Shown: one piece after another, positions 9,692-20,080 of the stretch
Numbering within the stretch: position 1 is the stretch's first letter
Layout: each line of letters begins with the position of its first letter
NCBI GenBank assembly: GCA_017979445.1
Contig: CM030715.1
Coordinates: 33,787,756 to 33,851,755, forward strand
Reading direction: 5' to 3'
Length of the DNA: 64,000 bases
Source of the DNA: Akebia trifoliata
Taxonomy: Eukaryota; Streptophyta; Magnoliopsida; Ranunculales; Lardizabalaceae
Program-made: the position numbers and the translations under genes
The notes under the pieces: generated by a model
Database searches by the model: none
Told to the model about the DNA's origin: nothing
What the model saw: only the letters and a program-made list of their open reading frames with translations

Positions 9692-11090
9692 ATCAATAAA
9701 ATAGATTTTAGAAAATTATTTGCATTTGCAAATGATTTGTTGCATGCCTAGCACGGCCAACATTAATTTTCAAATGTACCCCTTTGACATTGTTGCCCCT
9801 CCCCAAAAAAAATAATAATAATAAATAAATAAATAAATAAGACACAAAAACTCTTAGTCCTACTTCAAATGCATCCATTGTAAAGCAACTCTTGTGGTAT
9901 GTAAATTATCCCCGTAGCTTAACATCTAAATGTAGAGAATGGATTATAATTCTAATGATCCTTCAACATTGATGACTCTATACCCATATCTTACTAGTAC
10001 CCCACAAGTGGGATGGTTGAGTTAGTGTTGCGGTAGATGTCTTGAATCTTGTTGTGTGTCTATGACACGGGCATCCTCTATGGGGTTAAGGGGTAAAAGT
10101 GGAAAATAATAAGTATAGAGGGGCATTATTGAAAAAGAGAAAGAAGAGGAAAGACAATATAAAGCTGGAGGGTATTATTAAAAGAGTCTGGCTAGTCTTA
10201 CTAAAGATCTTGGGCTCAATTTGTGGCATTCAAAAACATGATCCAATGCTTGACAATTGTAGAGGATCAAATTCTATGAACTTTGAAAAAAAAAATCCCA
10301 AAAAAAGTTATTTTTCATGGTTGAATTTTAATTAAATCATGCTAGAGTAACATTAAAATTGACATTGATTCTCACATTGCTGTTGTGGAGGTGCTTACAT
10401 AGCCATAGATGCTTTTCACTTGTATTTCGATGAAACACATTTGCATCCACATCAACAATGTGAGAATCGATGTAAATTTTAATGTTTCTTCAGTATTTTC
10501 CATTTTAATTTTAAGTTTTGGAGTTATGTAGAAATTTGGTAGCCGTCCATTTTCAAAACCTTGGATCAAGCTAAAAAGAAATTTTTTTTATTATTTTTTT
10601 TTTATCTATGTTTTTTGATGAAACTTAAGAGGGTTGTAGTGTTGAATTCCTAATGTGGTAATCTATTTGAGTAAAACAACCCTTAGTAAGGCTTAAAATC
10701 TTTTTAAGTTAATAAGGAGAAGAGGAAACAAAATAATTAAAATTGAAAAGGTATTCTTGAAAAATGATAGAAATGAGGCAATAAAAATAAAAGTTTCCTC
10801 GAGATATATTTCTTATGAGTATAATGATTGAGATTAAGGAGGGGAGATATATGTCATATTATATATAGGTTTGACATTTATAATGTGAAATCGGGGATTT
10901 CATTTCTTCCTCGGTGAATCGCTCTCATCTCATCAGTGGATTTAACATAATCCGAACCATATAAGTCTTGTTGTGTTTTGTGTTTGTGCATTTATTTTTT
11001 ATTTTAAATGGGGATTGACATTCACAGCTGATAAAGGGGCTCTTAGAAAGGGCATAATTTAAAAGTCAGAATGTCATGATTGTTTGGCTC
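9692..11090. other. Duplicated spacer, no gene; holds a MULE-type MITE
   Basis: Collinear with 29197-30510. No protein-coding signal. It contains the hairpin MITE at 10334-10501 and short A/T runs. The similarity to the second module ends near 10990, where the two modules diverge into different neighbours. Confidence 0.6.
10334..10501. mobile_element. Mutator-type hairpin MITE, 9-bp TSD ATTTTAATT
   Basis: A 168-bp palindromic unit. TTAAAATTGACATTGATTCT faces its complement AGAATCGATGTAAATTTTAA, with a CATAGATGCTTTTC stem and loop between. ATTTTAATT flanks it at 10325-10333 and 10502-10510. The orthologous position in the second module (29816-29997) has the same insertion and duplication. It is the same family as 4134-4312 and 59510-59674. 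Confidence 0.7.
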
Positions 11091-11120
11091 TTTGATGCAT
11101 GTTGGGATGGTATGAAACAG

Positions 11121-11216
11121 ATGAGCAACTACTCCTCCATGGACGGGGTCCTCTACTGCAAACCTCACTTTGAGCAACTCTTTAAGGAGACTGGCAACTT
11201 CAGGGAGGCAGACTGA
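11121..11216 (+). pseudogene. Isolated exon of a LIM-domain protein gene
   Basis: An open stretch directly after an AG acceptor (ATGAAACAG) translates as MSNYSSMDGVLYCKPHFEQL and continues FKETGNF before reaching TGA at 11214. This matches the second half of the first LIM domain of plant WLIM/PLIM actin-bundling proteins, including the zinc-ligand Cys and His of YCKPHF. No other LIM exon was found on either side. It is therefore an orphan exon, probably brought in by a transposon or segmental rearrangement, and sits just downstream of the PPR pseudogene on the opposite strand. Identity is strong; a functional product is very unlikely. Confidence 0.8.
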
Positions 11217-11689
11217 GCTTTCTGAATTTGATTTCTTATCGTTCCATCACATTCCCACATCATAAGGGAATTCTTGTCTAACTGGGTATGGCTCATTTTC
11301 CTTTGTAAGCAAATTCAAGGTGTTACTGTATTTTATTCATTTGAAATGCAAGGTAAACTAAAATTCAATTTATGATTCTCTGTCCAAAAAAAAAAAAAAT
11401 GGTTCATTCGGATCACCACTTTTCACAAAAAATGTTCTTGCCAATATGGATGAGAAATAGTTTTGTTATCTTAAACATATATAGTTTGACATCAAAGAAT
11501 CTAGGATATAAAGTCAGAACAAAATACTGGACATAACTGAGAGGCGGTGGGTTGATCGATATGGATTGATCATGAATACTGCATGTATTATTCATGACTG
11601 GATGATTACTACATTTTTTCTTATTTCAATATAAAAAGTGGGGGTTAACAAACTCTACTTCTAACTTCACTGGAATCATTCCATAGAGT

Positions 11690-13340
11690 TCTCAATCTCC
11701 ATTATTAACAATTTCAAGAACACTACTACACCCGGCCTTCTTCCATATCCTTTAGTCATCTATCTTCTCTCTTGCAGTTAAAGCCACTGTCCATTTCCCC
11801 ACTGAGGCATAGATGTTTGATAGGAGCACATAAATTCCCGATGTGTTGGTTTTCAACTCGTCAACCTTTTCCATCATATTCTCTGCTAACATGATATCAC
11901 TCCTAACTCTGAAACCTCCAAGAAGAGCTCCCCAAACAGCAATACCGGGCTCAAAAGGCATTTCCTTCACTACCAATTGTGCTTCTTCAAGCCGACTGTT
12001 TCAGCCAAGCAAATCAATCAAGCACCCATAATGTTTAAGCATTGGATTTATCCCATATTCTTTTTCCATACTATAAAATATCTCCCGACCTTCCTCTACA
12101 AAACCTCCATGATTACAAGCAAACAAAACGCTGGTAAATGTGAAGTCATTTGGCTTTAATCGTCTTTTTTATATAATCGAAAAAATTTCATGGCATCTTC
12201 TATCCTTCCATGGATTGCTACTGATTTGATCATTGCATTCCAACAAAAGATGTCTTTCTGACCAATTTTGATGAAAACTTTAAAGGTTCCGTCCACATCT
12301 CCACATTTGGCATACATTTCTATATAAGCAGTCCCTACTGTTACTCCCAATTGAAACCAATCTCTTATCAGAAAAAAATGTATTCATTTTCCAAACTCTA
12401 GAGCACCTAAATGGGCGCAAGCTGATAGAACGGAAACAAAAATAAACCCATCCAAATTTACACTTTCTGAGTGCATCCGGACAAATAGATCCAAGGCTTC
12501 TTTATATTTCCCATGTTGTGTGTAATTTGAAATCATACAATTCCAAGAAACCACATTCCTCCTGGGCATTTTTTCAAAAAATCTGCTCGCTGTCTCAAAG
12601 TCCCCTGAACTAGCTTAGGCTCCAACCATGGTAGTCCAAGACACAACGTTCTTCTCTGGCATCCACTCAAACAAATCTCCCACATTTTCCACGTCCCCAA
12701 CTCTAGCATAGCGTGAAACCATTAAATTCCAGGAAACAACATCTCTTTCAGGCATCACTTCAAACAATCTTCTTGCACTCTCAACTTTGCCTAGATTCAC
12801 ATAGAATGATATCATTCGTTTCCATAATTCTATCGGTTGTTTAAGAATCATACCGTCAAAAATCTTCTGGGCATCACTTAATTTCCTATTTCTCACAAAA
12901 TCACAAAAACTATCTATCTTTATGTAGAAATTTAGAAGCGAATTTGCAACAGAAGAGACCCATTCGAATCCCACTTTAATAATCTGACAATGTACCTTTC
13001 TCCCATCTCTATGGTTTCCGATTTCTCCAAACAAGTTCAAGACATAGGGGTAGGTGTAATTATTGGATTTGAGTCCTCTTTGGGACATTCTATCATACAT
13101 ATAGATGCCTTTCTTGTATGGGCCATTGAAAGCATACCCTCTGATCATGGCATTCCAGAGAGATGTCTCCGAATGAAACATTTGATCCATTTGGGAGAAG
13201 ATGAGTTCGGAGTATTCCATCCCTCCAAACTCGGTACTTCGCCGAAGAAATTTAGATGAAATTTCAATATTTTTGTTTAGAGAGGTTGTGACCAGAATGG
13301 CATGTATTTGATTCAACTGTTTGAAACAGCATTGCTGCAA
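11690..13340 (-). pseudogene. PLS-class (E-type) pentatricopeptide-repeat pseudogene
   Basis: Decayed gene of the organellar RNA-binding PPR family. From ATG at 13340 the frame gives 241 codons with repeated PPR signatures (ETSLWNAMIRGY, RDVVSWNLMVSRYARVG, KNVVSWTTMVGA), then TAA at 12615-12617. The same frame resumes (RRNVVSWNCMISNYTQHGK) to TGA at 12384-12386, where family members usually have Trp (EFGKW). It continues to about 12156, where a frameshift occurs before KPNDFTF. In the new frame there is TGA at 12001-12003 (LLG*NSRLEEAQ), then the E-domain (VVKEMPFEPGIAVWGALLGG). A further stop comes at about 11752, with GCSSVLEIVNN beyond. At least four lesions make it non-functional. A related relic lies at 13985-14170. 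Confidence 0.9.
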
Positions 13341-13760
13341 AAAAATTTGAAATTTTGAATACTAAGAGAGAAGGCATAAATAACGGTAATGAGGTTTTGA
13401 CAAAAAGGAAATATTAGAAAGAGAAGGGTTCAATAAGTAATTTTCCCTAATTGCTTTGAGGAATTACTCCTGACAGATTGTATACTGAGAAGAGACAACG
13501 GGACCAAGAAGGGACACCTCCAAGAGAAACAAACAAGAGAAAAGGAAAGAAAAAAAGGTATGTGAAACCATAAATACCAAGCAATTTTGCATAAAAACTA
13601 CAAAGAAAGTGTCATTTGTGCGTGGAAAAAATATTAGCAAAAGGGCTAAGTGGTGACATTAGAAAAAATCAGTTGGGTGGTTCAAGACAAAGACCAAACA
13701 TGCCATTCTTTAGCAGAAAAAAATAGTAGTTATCAAAGGAGCAAAATTGCTTAAAGAAAG
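13341..13760. other. Intergenic with a 45-bp RLP scrap
   Basis: No gene. At 13449-13493 the sequence TTTGAGGAATTACTCCTGA with its continuation closely matches the C-terminal LRR coding region of RLP B (about 15496-15535), reverse-sense. The rest is A-rich and unassigned. Confidence 0.5.
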
Positions 13761-13985
13761 ATTAAGGATCACAAGAGATGTAAAATTCACATATGAAAGC
13801 TACATAACTAATGCCATTGAGTATACAAGGTGCAATGTTAACGCTAATAAAGAATGAAGCATATTATCGAATGCCTTATTGAGGTTCACTTCACTCATGT
13901 CTGAGTAATTGCATAGAAGGAAGGCCATAAAGCTATTGGAGACTCTAAACATCTAATTCGAAATAGCCAAGTTATGATTATTGAA
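13761..13985 (-). pseudogene. Decayed fragment of a fourth RLP gene
   Basis: Scattered blocks match the N-terminal LRR region of the RLP genes in the same order and strand: AGAGATGTAAAATTCACAT, GAGCATATT, TGAGGTTCACTT, and GACTCTAAACATCTAA corresponding to the LDVENLQ region. Many indels remove any frame. The right part is duplicated at 32750-32850. It shows that the cluster once held more RLP copies than the three recognisable genes. Confidence 0.6.
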
Positions 13986-14170
13986 TATTATATGGATTGC
14001 TTACCAACAAAAATTATCTTAGCTTTCTGACCAATTATGATGAAAACGTTGACACCAATCTTTAATCTATTAGGAAATAAAATTAAGGTGTGTACCCATT
14101 TTCTAAACTCCAGAGCACCTAAGTGAATGCAAACTGATGGGGGCAGGAACAAATAAGAGTTTGAAACCAA
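13986..14170 (-). pseudogene. PPR gene relic
   Basis: Minus-strand translation gives CIHLGALEFRKWVHTLILFP and then FIIIGQK, matching the LGALEFGK and IKIGQKD regions of the PPR pseudogene at 11690-13340 with the intervening ~150 bp deleted. It has no open frame of useful length. A fuller version, split by a MITE, lies at 32860-33440. Confidence 0.7.
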
Positions 14171-15110
14171 TCCATACTTTGAACTATAGAATCTACTTAT
14201 TACTTAGTTCAATTCGTCAATTGAACCCGATTGGCCGTCAGAAAGACTTTAGAGGTCTGATAGCAAATTAACCCAAGAATGGTTTTAAGTCACTGTGGTT
14301 GCAAAACAATATAAACAGTGTCACAATTTTATTAATGACCAAATTAACAGATGATCATGATGATCCAAACCCAAATTCATGCCTATGTGAAGGGAGCTCT
14401 GCAACTTCAGAAAAAGAATAATTTATCTCTACACTTATGTTCATTGAAAACATAATTGTTCTCAAACAAATGTAACAAAGTGGTAATAAGTTGTCTACAA
14501 CAGCACTTGGAATGAAACAGTTTACCCAACAAATAAGTATAACTGCTAATTGCATGAATTATTAGAACAAAGCAACACCATATTCCCTTGGTGTGGGATG
14601 GGAATCCATTTTCCCTACCAAGCTAGCAAATCACTTTGGCAGAAAATTGAATTCCAAGGAAAATACAAAATCAAACACCTAAAATCACATGTTCCACTGA
14701 AATTCATTTTTCAACCATTTTCATGTGCAATCGAATAGATCATTAAGTTCATTACATAATTTTTTTTCCTGGTCCAAGTAAGGATGAATAGCTTTAAAAT
14801 TTATTGCTAAAAAGAATTATTTTTATTGCTAGAGTTTGGAGTGCACTTGGATTTTTCCCCTTATTTGATTAGAAGGCAATCAAAGTTATGTTTCTTTCAG
14901 GTAAGCTAGAATTAAACCCACGACCTCAAACTTGCTTTGCAATGTGTCAAACCAACTGGGCTATGGATCAAAGCCCAACACTCGTAAACATAATTATTTT
15001 CATAGCAATATGATCCTTGCATTATTTCAAAGAAACTACAAAACAGAAACATAAAAGTTGTACTTACAGGCAGAGCATAAAACTTTTCTCTAGAAATAAC
15101 CATAAATTAA
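14171..15110. other. Duplicated RLP 3' flank with a possible SINE relic
   Basis: No protein gene. The stretch is collinear with 33440-34285. On the minus strand, 14885-14975 reads TAGCCCAGTTGGTTTGAC and, about 45 bases later, GTGGGTTTAATTCTAG. This resembles the A and B boxes of a tRNA-derived SINE. The paralog at 34080-34160 lacks the B-box part. The SINE call is tentative. Confidence 0.45.
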
Positions 15111-15120
15111 TACTATGCTA

Positions 15121-18100
15121 TTAAAACAGAGTGCAGACTTTGTCCATAACATCCTCTATAAATCGAAAGTAAGCGATTCTCCAAGTCTTCTTGAATGCCA
15201 AAACACCAAACACACCCCAAAAGCCCACCACGACTCCAAGTGCCATGCTTATATAAAAGCTTTCCATTTCAATCCAATGGTCATCTTTACCTTCTTCTAC
15301 TCCATCACCATCATCAGAATCTCGAGATGCTTCACCTTGTGTGCAGTTCACATTGAGTGGAGGTCCACAAAGTCCTTGGTTACCGATATAACTGGACTCG
15401 TTGAAGCTTTGTAGCTGAGTGCTCAATGGAATTTTACCTGACAAGTTATTGTTTGACAAGTTCAAGACGGCCAAAAAATTTAACTTAGCCATGCTTTGAG
15501 GAATTACTCCTGAAAGATTGTTTACTGAGAAATCAAGGGATTGCAATGAACCCATGACACCAATCTTCTCAGGGATTTTTCCTGTCAAACAATTATCTGA
15601 CAAGTTTAAGGATATCAATCCCAAAAGATTTGTTAGCTCTTCAGGAATCTCTCCAAACAAATTATTGCTTGAAAGATCTATAAAAGCTACAAGTGTAAGA
15701 GTGTTGGTATATTCAAGCTTCATTCCTTTCATCACCAACAATGTTTTCTCAACATATTCAATACCATAAGCGCCATCCTGATTTAGTGAAACTAAGTTTG
15801 GCTTGGTGGCCATAGCTATGAGATTGCTGAAACATTGTGGTATGGATCCTGATAGATTGTTATGTGCAAGGTCCAATATTTGAAGAGAAATGAGATCACA
15901 GAGTTCTTGAGGAATGCCACCATTAAACTTATTTGAACGAAGACCAAGAACTAACAGTTTTGGTAAACCATTACCTATCCATCTCGGTATGACTCCAGAG
16001 AATCCATTCTCGTTGAGGTCAATAATTAGCAAATTTGAGCACTTTTCAAAAGATGTATGAAGTTCTCCAGAGAGATTATTGTAGCTCAAGTGCAACGAAT
16101 TGAGCCCAAGTAGAGACCCCATGGAGCTTGGAATATTTCCTGTTAAATTGTTGGCCCCCAAATTTACGATGGAAAGATATGGCCAATACATCCAGCAATC
16201 AGGAATTTCACCCGATAGGTGATTTTCCGAGAGATCAAGAGTTACCAACTTATTTCTGTTGTTCATTGAATTGCATAAGAAATTAGAAATAGGTCCCGAG
16301 AATGAATTGTTAGAAAGATGCAGTATTTCTATATTGGAAGAGACATGGGGTAGTGGGCCCACAAAGTGGTTGGACTGCAAGAAAATCCAACAAGTATAGT
16401 AAGTATTATTACACTTGAAAAACTTGGGCAACTCCCCCTTGATCTGGTTGTGGGAGAGGTTTAGAAAGGAAAATTGGTTAGACAAATTCCAAAACCAAGT
16501 GGGAATGGTATCTGAAATTCCAGAGTTAGATAAGTCTAGTTCATAAAGATGCTTCTGTGTATGAAGCCAAGCTGGAAATAATTGGGTAAATAATTGGACA
16601 GATTGCAAATGTAGAAACTTGATTTGAAAAGGAGGAATCCAGTCTAAGCTCACATTTAAAGTCAATGAGCTTGAATCCACTGCTAGCTGTTCTAATCTGG
16701 TGAGATTGGCGAAGTGAATTTCAGACACAACACCCTCAAATGGATTACCAGAGAGGTCTAATATCTCTAGCTTCGAAAGGCTTCCAAGACTTTTGGGAAT
16801 AGGACCAGAAAATGAGTTGTTACGAAGAGACAGGTAGTCTAGATTTTTAAACTGGCCTAGTAGTTGATCAGGCAATGGACCTAAAAGTTGGTTTTCAGCC
16901 AAATCTAAATACTCCAAACTACCTCCCATGCATCCAGATAAAAATCCAGATATCTCTCCTTTTAATTTGTTTCCTGACAAACTTAATCTCTGCAAATTGC
17001 AAAGATTTCCCAAGGTTGTTGGTATCCCTCCTTCAAGGTAACAATAGGATAGGTAAAGACTCGTGAATGAAGTGATGTTACCAATAGTGTCCGAGATTGT
17101 ACCTTGGAGATTAAAATTGTCGCTGAGATCGAAAGATTCAAGACTCCTAAAGTTATACAACCAGTTAGGATTGGTAGAGTTAAAATCGTTACCAGAAAGA
17201 TCTAGGGATCTGAGTTTAGTCAAGTTTTGAAGAGCTCCAGGAATTGGACCCTCTAAACCTATGTTCTTAAGTTTAAGGGAGACAAGATCAGTAAGACTGA
17301 ACAACCAGTTAGGCATCCGATTATACTCAAAAGAGTTTCCTGAAAGATCGAGGACGGCAAGAGATGTAAAATTCACATGAGGAAGAGTATGATGAAGAGG
17401 GACAGAGAGAAAACAAAAGTGTAGGTGTAACTCAGATAAAGAAGGGAGCATATTGATTACCTGCAACCAATGATCGGATGCCTTGTGAGGTTCACATAAT
17501 TCAAGTCGAGGTATTGCAGAGAAGAAAGACGAGAAAGCCATTGAAGATTCTCAACATCTAAAAATTTATCAGAAAATGACAAATCAAGGTAACGCAAACT
17601 TGAGAGATTTCCAAGTTGATGAGGAATTGTACCGCTGAAACCCGCTTGAGACAAGTTTAGATATCTCAGATTATCGAGGGATCCGAGGAACTTTGGAATG
17701 CGAATTTCACCAAAATCATTAAGGCTTAGGTCCAAGTAATTCAGATATTTCAACTCCAACAGAGAAGGACTTAACGTACCACCCAACATTAATCTCTTGT
17801 AAACTTCATACTTTTCCCGAGTGTAAGGATCGAAGACATGATCAATGACAACGGAAACACCTCTTAGGTGTAGGCCAACAACACGATGGGTGGTGTTGTG
17901 GCAATGTACACCTTTCCATGTCTTACAACAATCTTCACCAGAAGACCAAGAGGAGAGCAGATTTGAAGGATCTTTGAGACCTTGTTTAAACCTCAACAGA
18001 GCTTGTCTCTCTCTTTGTGTGCAAAGCACGTCTGGATATGAAACTGAACCGAAACTGAACTTGATATTGGTCTTGGCAATGAAGAAAAGCCCAAGAAGAA

Positions 18101-18125
18101 GAACAACTATGGATGTATCCATCAT
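15121..18125 (-). pseudogene. EIX-type LRR receptor-like protein, copy B, frameshifted
   Basis: Full-length paralog of copy C. It starts at ATG 18125 with a signal peptide (LLLGLFFIAKTNIKF), then the cap (ERQALLRFKQG, DCCKTWKGVHC) and tandem LRRs. At about 17481-17488 one base is missing relative to copies A and C (GATGCCTTGTGAGG against GATGCCTGTCTGAGG). The first frame therefore ends 222 codons in, and the rest is open in another frame down to the TAG at 15121. The second part encodes all later LRRs, an island (YVEKTLLVMKGMKLEY), an acidic stretch, a membrane segment with GVVVGFWGVFG, and the short tail ending DKVCTLF. No kinase is present. It is either a recent pseudogene or a one-base assembly error; no other lesion was seen. 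Confidence 0.9.
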
Positions 18126-18182
18126 GAATACCGATTACTAATTAGAGAGATGAGAATGTCTCAATTAGATTAGCATTTAGTC

Positions 18183-18192
18183 CTATATATAA
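18183..18192 (-). promoter_or_regulatory. TATA box of RLP copy B
   Basis: CTATATATAA sits about 60 bp upstream of the ATG, at the same place as in copies A and C. Confidence 0.5.
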
Positions 18193-19135
18193 GCTAAAAT
18201 GTTCATATATACAACTGTTTTATGTTTACTCAAAAAGGACTTTCATAGTCTCAAACACAAGAGAGAAAAAAAAAAAAAAAAAGGAATTTGCCGGGGATTA
18301 GTAAAAGTTTCCCACAGGTATTAATTCTAAAAGCATATCTTTAGATAATATACGGGGACATTACAAAATATGACTTAAAATGGTTTGGATTTTATTCGAA
18401 ATCTGAGTGATCCGAATTTTACTTTTAGCGAATTTGATTTCTTCAAGCACATCCAAATTAAAAATATCGGTTGATGTCCCTTGAACCAAGTCGGATACGG
18501 GATCGGATATGGACTCATCCCTATATCCAAATGATATATTATATGTTATATTTTTATACTTGTTTAATCTTTCATTCATCAACAAATGAGTATTGGGTGT
18601 AGCGCTCAAAGCTTATTCTCTAAAATGTATTAATCTCTAAAAGATTGAAAATGATTCCTAAGAAATTAATTTTTTCTTCGAATCCAAACGATCACGTTGA
18701 GGGAGAGCCTTAACCGTGGTTTTAAGGTTAGAAAAGTCCTTAGAAATGTAAGAAGTCTTTCTTGTTAGACTCTTTAGCTTTTTCTTTTGCATGAGTATAG
18801 GACCTACTAAAAACTGGATAATTAAAGCTGAAGCAACGCATTTGGGAACCAATCATTTGAAAGAACAGTAGGAGAAATTTAAAAAAGAAAAAATGGAATC
18901 ACCAAAGGAAAAATACTTTTTAACTTGTTTGATACGGTCAAATGGGAATAAAATTCCACCTTCTCTCCATATGGTATGTCACATTTTTGGAAATAAGTTG
19001 CCAGTAAAGAGGAGTCTTTCTAGTCTTTATGTTGACTGTTTTATGTTTTTCTTTTTCTATGATCATTACGAGTACAGTGATATAAATGTAGTCATTGCGT
19101 GTTGAAAAAGGTAATCTTCTTATTTTATCATTTTC
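18193..19135. other. Duplicated 5' flank of RLP copy B, no gene
   Basis: Collinear with the flanks of A and C but shorter: the hairpin repeats present at 2748-3910 are missing between about 18600 and 18640. At about 18893 it holds the empty version (AAAAATGGAATCACC) of the MITE site at 4134-4312. Confidence 0.6.
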
Positions 19136-19139
19136 AGAT

Positions 19140-19572
19140 TAAAAGCAGTTAGCTTTCAGACTAGCCTAAACCGATACTTGGCCCATCCAAGTTGAGCGTG
19201 TCGCTCCTACACAAAAGGACTTATTGTCTGTATCTCTCTAGGAAGCAATCAAGAAGAATTCTTCTTTTAATCATTGGAATGGCATTGACATTGATATTCA
19301 TTTCGTGAATTATCATCAACAGGCAATTGAAATCAAGATTCGTCAAAATACACGCGGTTACCGTGACAAGCACGATGAACAATTCAATCATTGAAGTGAG
19401 GATTGTTCATATCTAATGTAATCGATTGCAAGTTCTTTATTCGCAGGACCATCCGGTTGTGGATGGGTGTTAGAGAATCAGTTAATGTATTGTATTATGA
19501 TATATGTAAATGCACCAAATCATCATTAGAATTAGATCAAGCTGTTAAGGTAGTTAACTGGTTATTATTAAC
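19140..19572 (+). mobile_element. Ty1/copia remnant, left half, cut by the CACTA insertion
   Basis: Paralog of 8500-8899. It contains the RNase H motif IDIDIHF (about 19285) with an extra ~60 bp after it, NSIIEVRIVH (19380-19410) and the LTR start TGTTAGAGAATC at 19468. It is interrupted at 19573 by the CACTA element and resumes at 28394. Confidence 0.65.
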
Positions 19573-19604
19573 CACTACCAAAAAAAATTGCCAAATAGGA
19601 ACAG

Positions 19605-19700
19605 ACGTCTAAAACGGTATTAAGCCGTTTTTTTTTAAAAACGGTATTAAACCGTTTTACTTTATAAAACCGTTTTATTCGTAGTTTAAACGCCCCAATC
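19605..19700. repeat. Left subterminal repeats of the CACTA element
   Basis: Three or more copies of a palindromic motif, AACGGTATTAAGCCGTTT, AACGGTATTAAACCGTTT and AAACCGTTTT. They match motifs inside the right end, as expected for transposase-binding subterminal repeats of CACTA elements. Confidence 0.8.
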
Positions 19701-19714
19701 ACCGTATTGGAACG

Positions 19715-20080
19715 AACATCTCTCACAGTCTCATTCTCTCTCTCAGCCGCTCCCTCGATCGAGCTCTCTCTCTCTCTCGATCTCTCTCTCTCTCTCTCAC
19801 AGTAGCTCCCTCGATCGAGCTCTCTCTCTCTCTCTCTCTCTCTCAGTAGCTCCCTCGATCGAGCTCTCTCTCTCTCTCTCTCAATCTCATCTCTCGATCT
19901 CCCAGTCGCTCTCTCAGATCTCATCTCTCTCTCTCAGTCGCTCCCTCGAACGACCTCTCAATATCTTCCCTCTTTAATTCGTTGCCTTCATATATCTCTC
20001 TCTCTCTCTCAGTCGGAGAACTCGAAAACCCCCAAAATCTTAAACTTCTCTCTCTCTCTCTCTCTATCAATCGGAGAAGA
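19715..20080. repeat. CT-rich higher-order tandem repeat, possible captured 5' UTR
   Basis: Long CT microsatellite runs organised into three copies of a 45-60-bp unit starting AG(C/T)(A/C)GCTCCCTCGATCGAG, followed by more CT blocks. It ends in GAAAG and GTATGTAATG at about 20152, which looks like a splice donor followed by a T-rich intron. CT-rich leaders of this kind are common in plant 5' UTRs, so it may be a captured promoter/leader. Reverse-strand Arg-Glu-rich frames here are artefacts of the repeat. Confidence 0.55.

Noticed and set aside
17457..18125. Short 222-codon LRR gene separate from the 806-codon frame downstream
   Set aside because: Alignment to copies A and C shows a single gene broken by one missing base, not two genes or an intron.
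19568..19924. Reverse-strand Arg-Glu-rich frame of 118 codons
   Set aside because: It is the translation of the CT microsatellite array inside the CACTA element and crosses the transposon terminus. No plausible protein.
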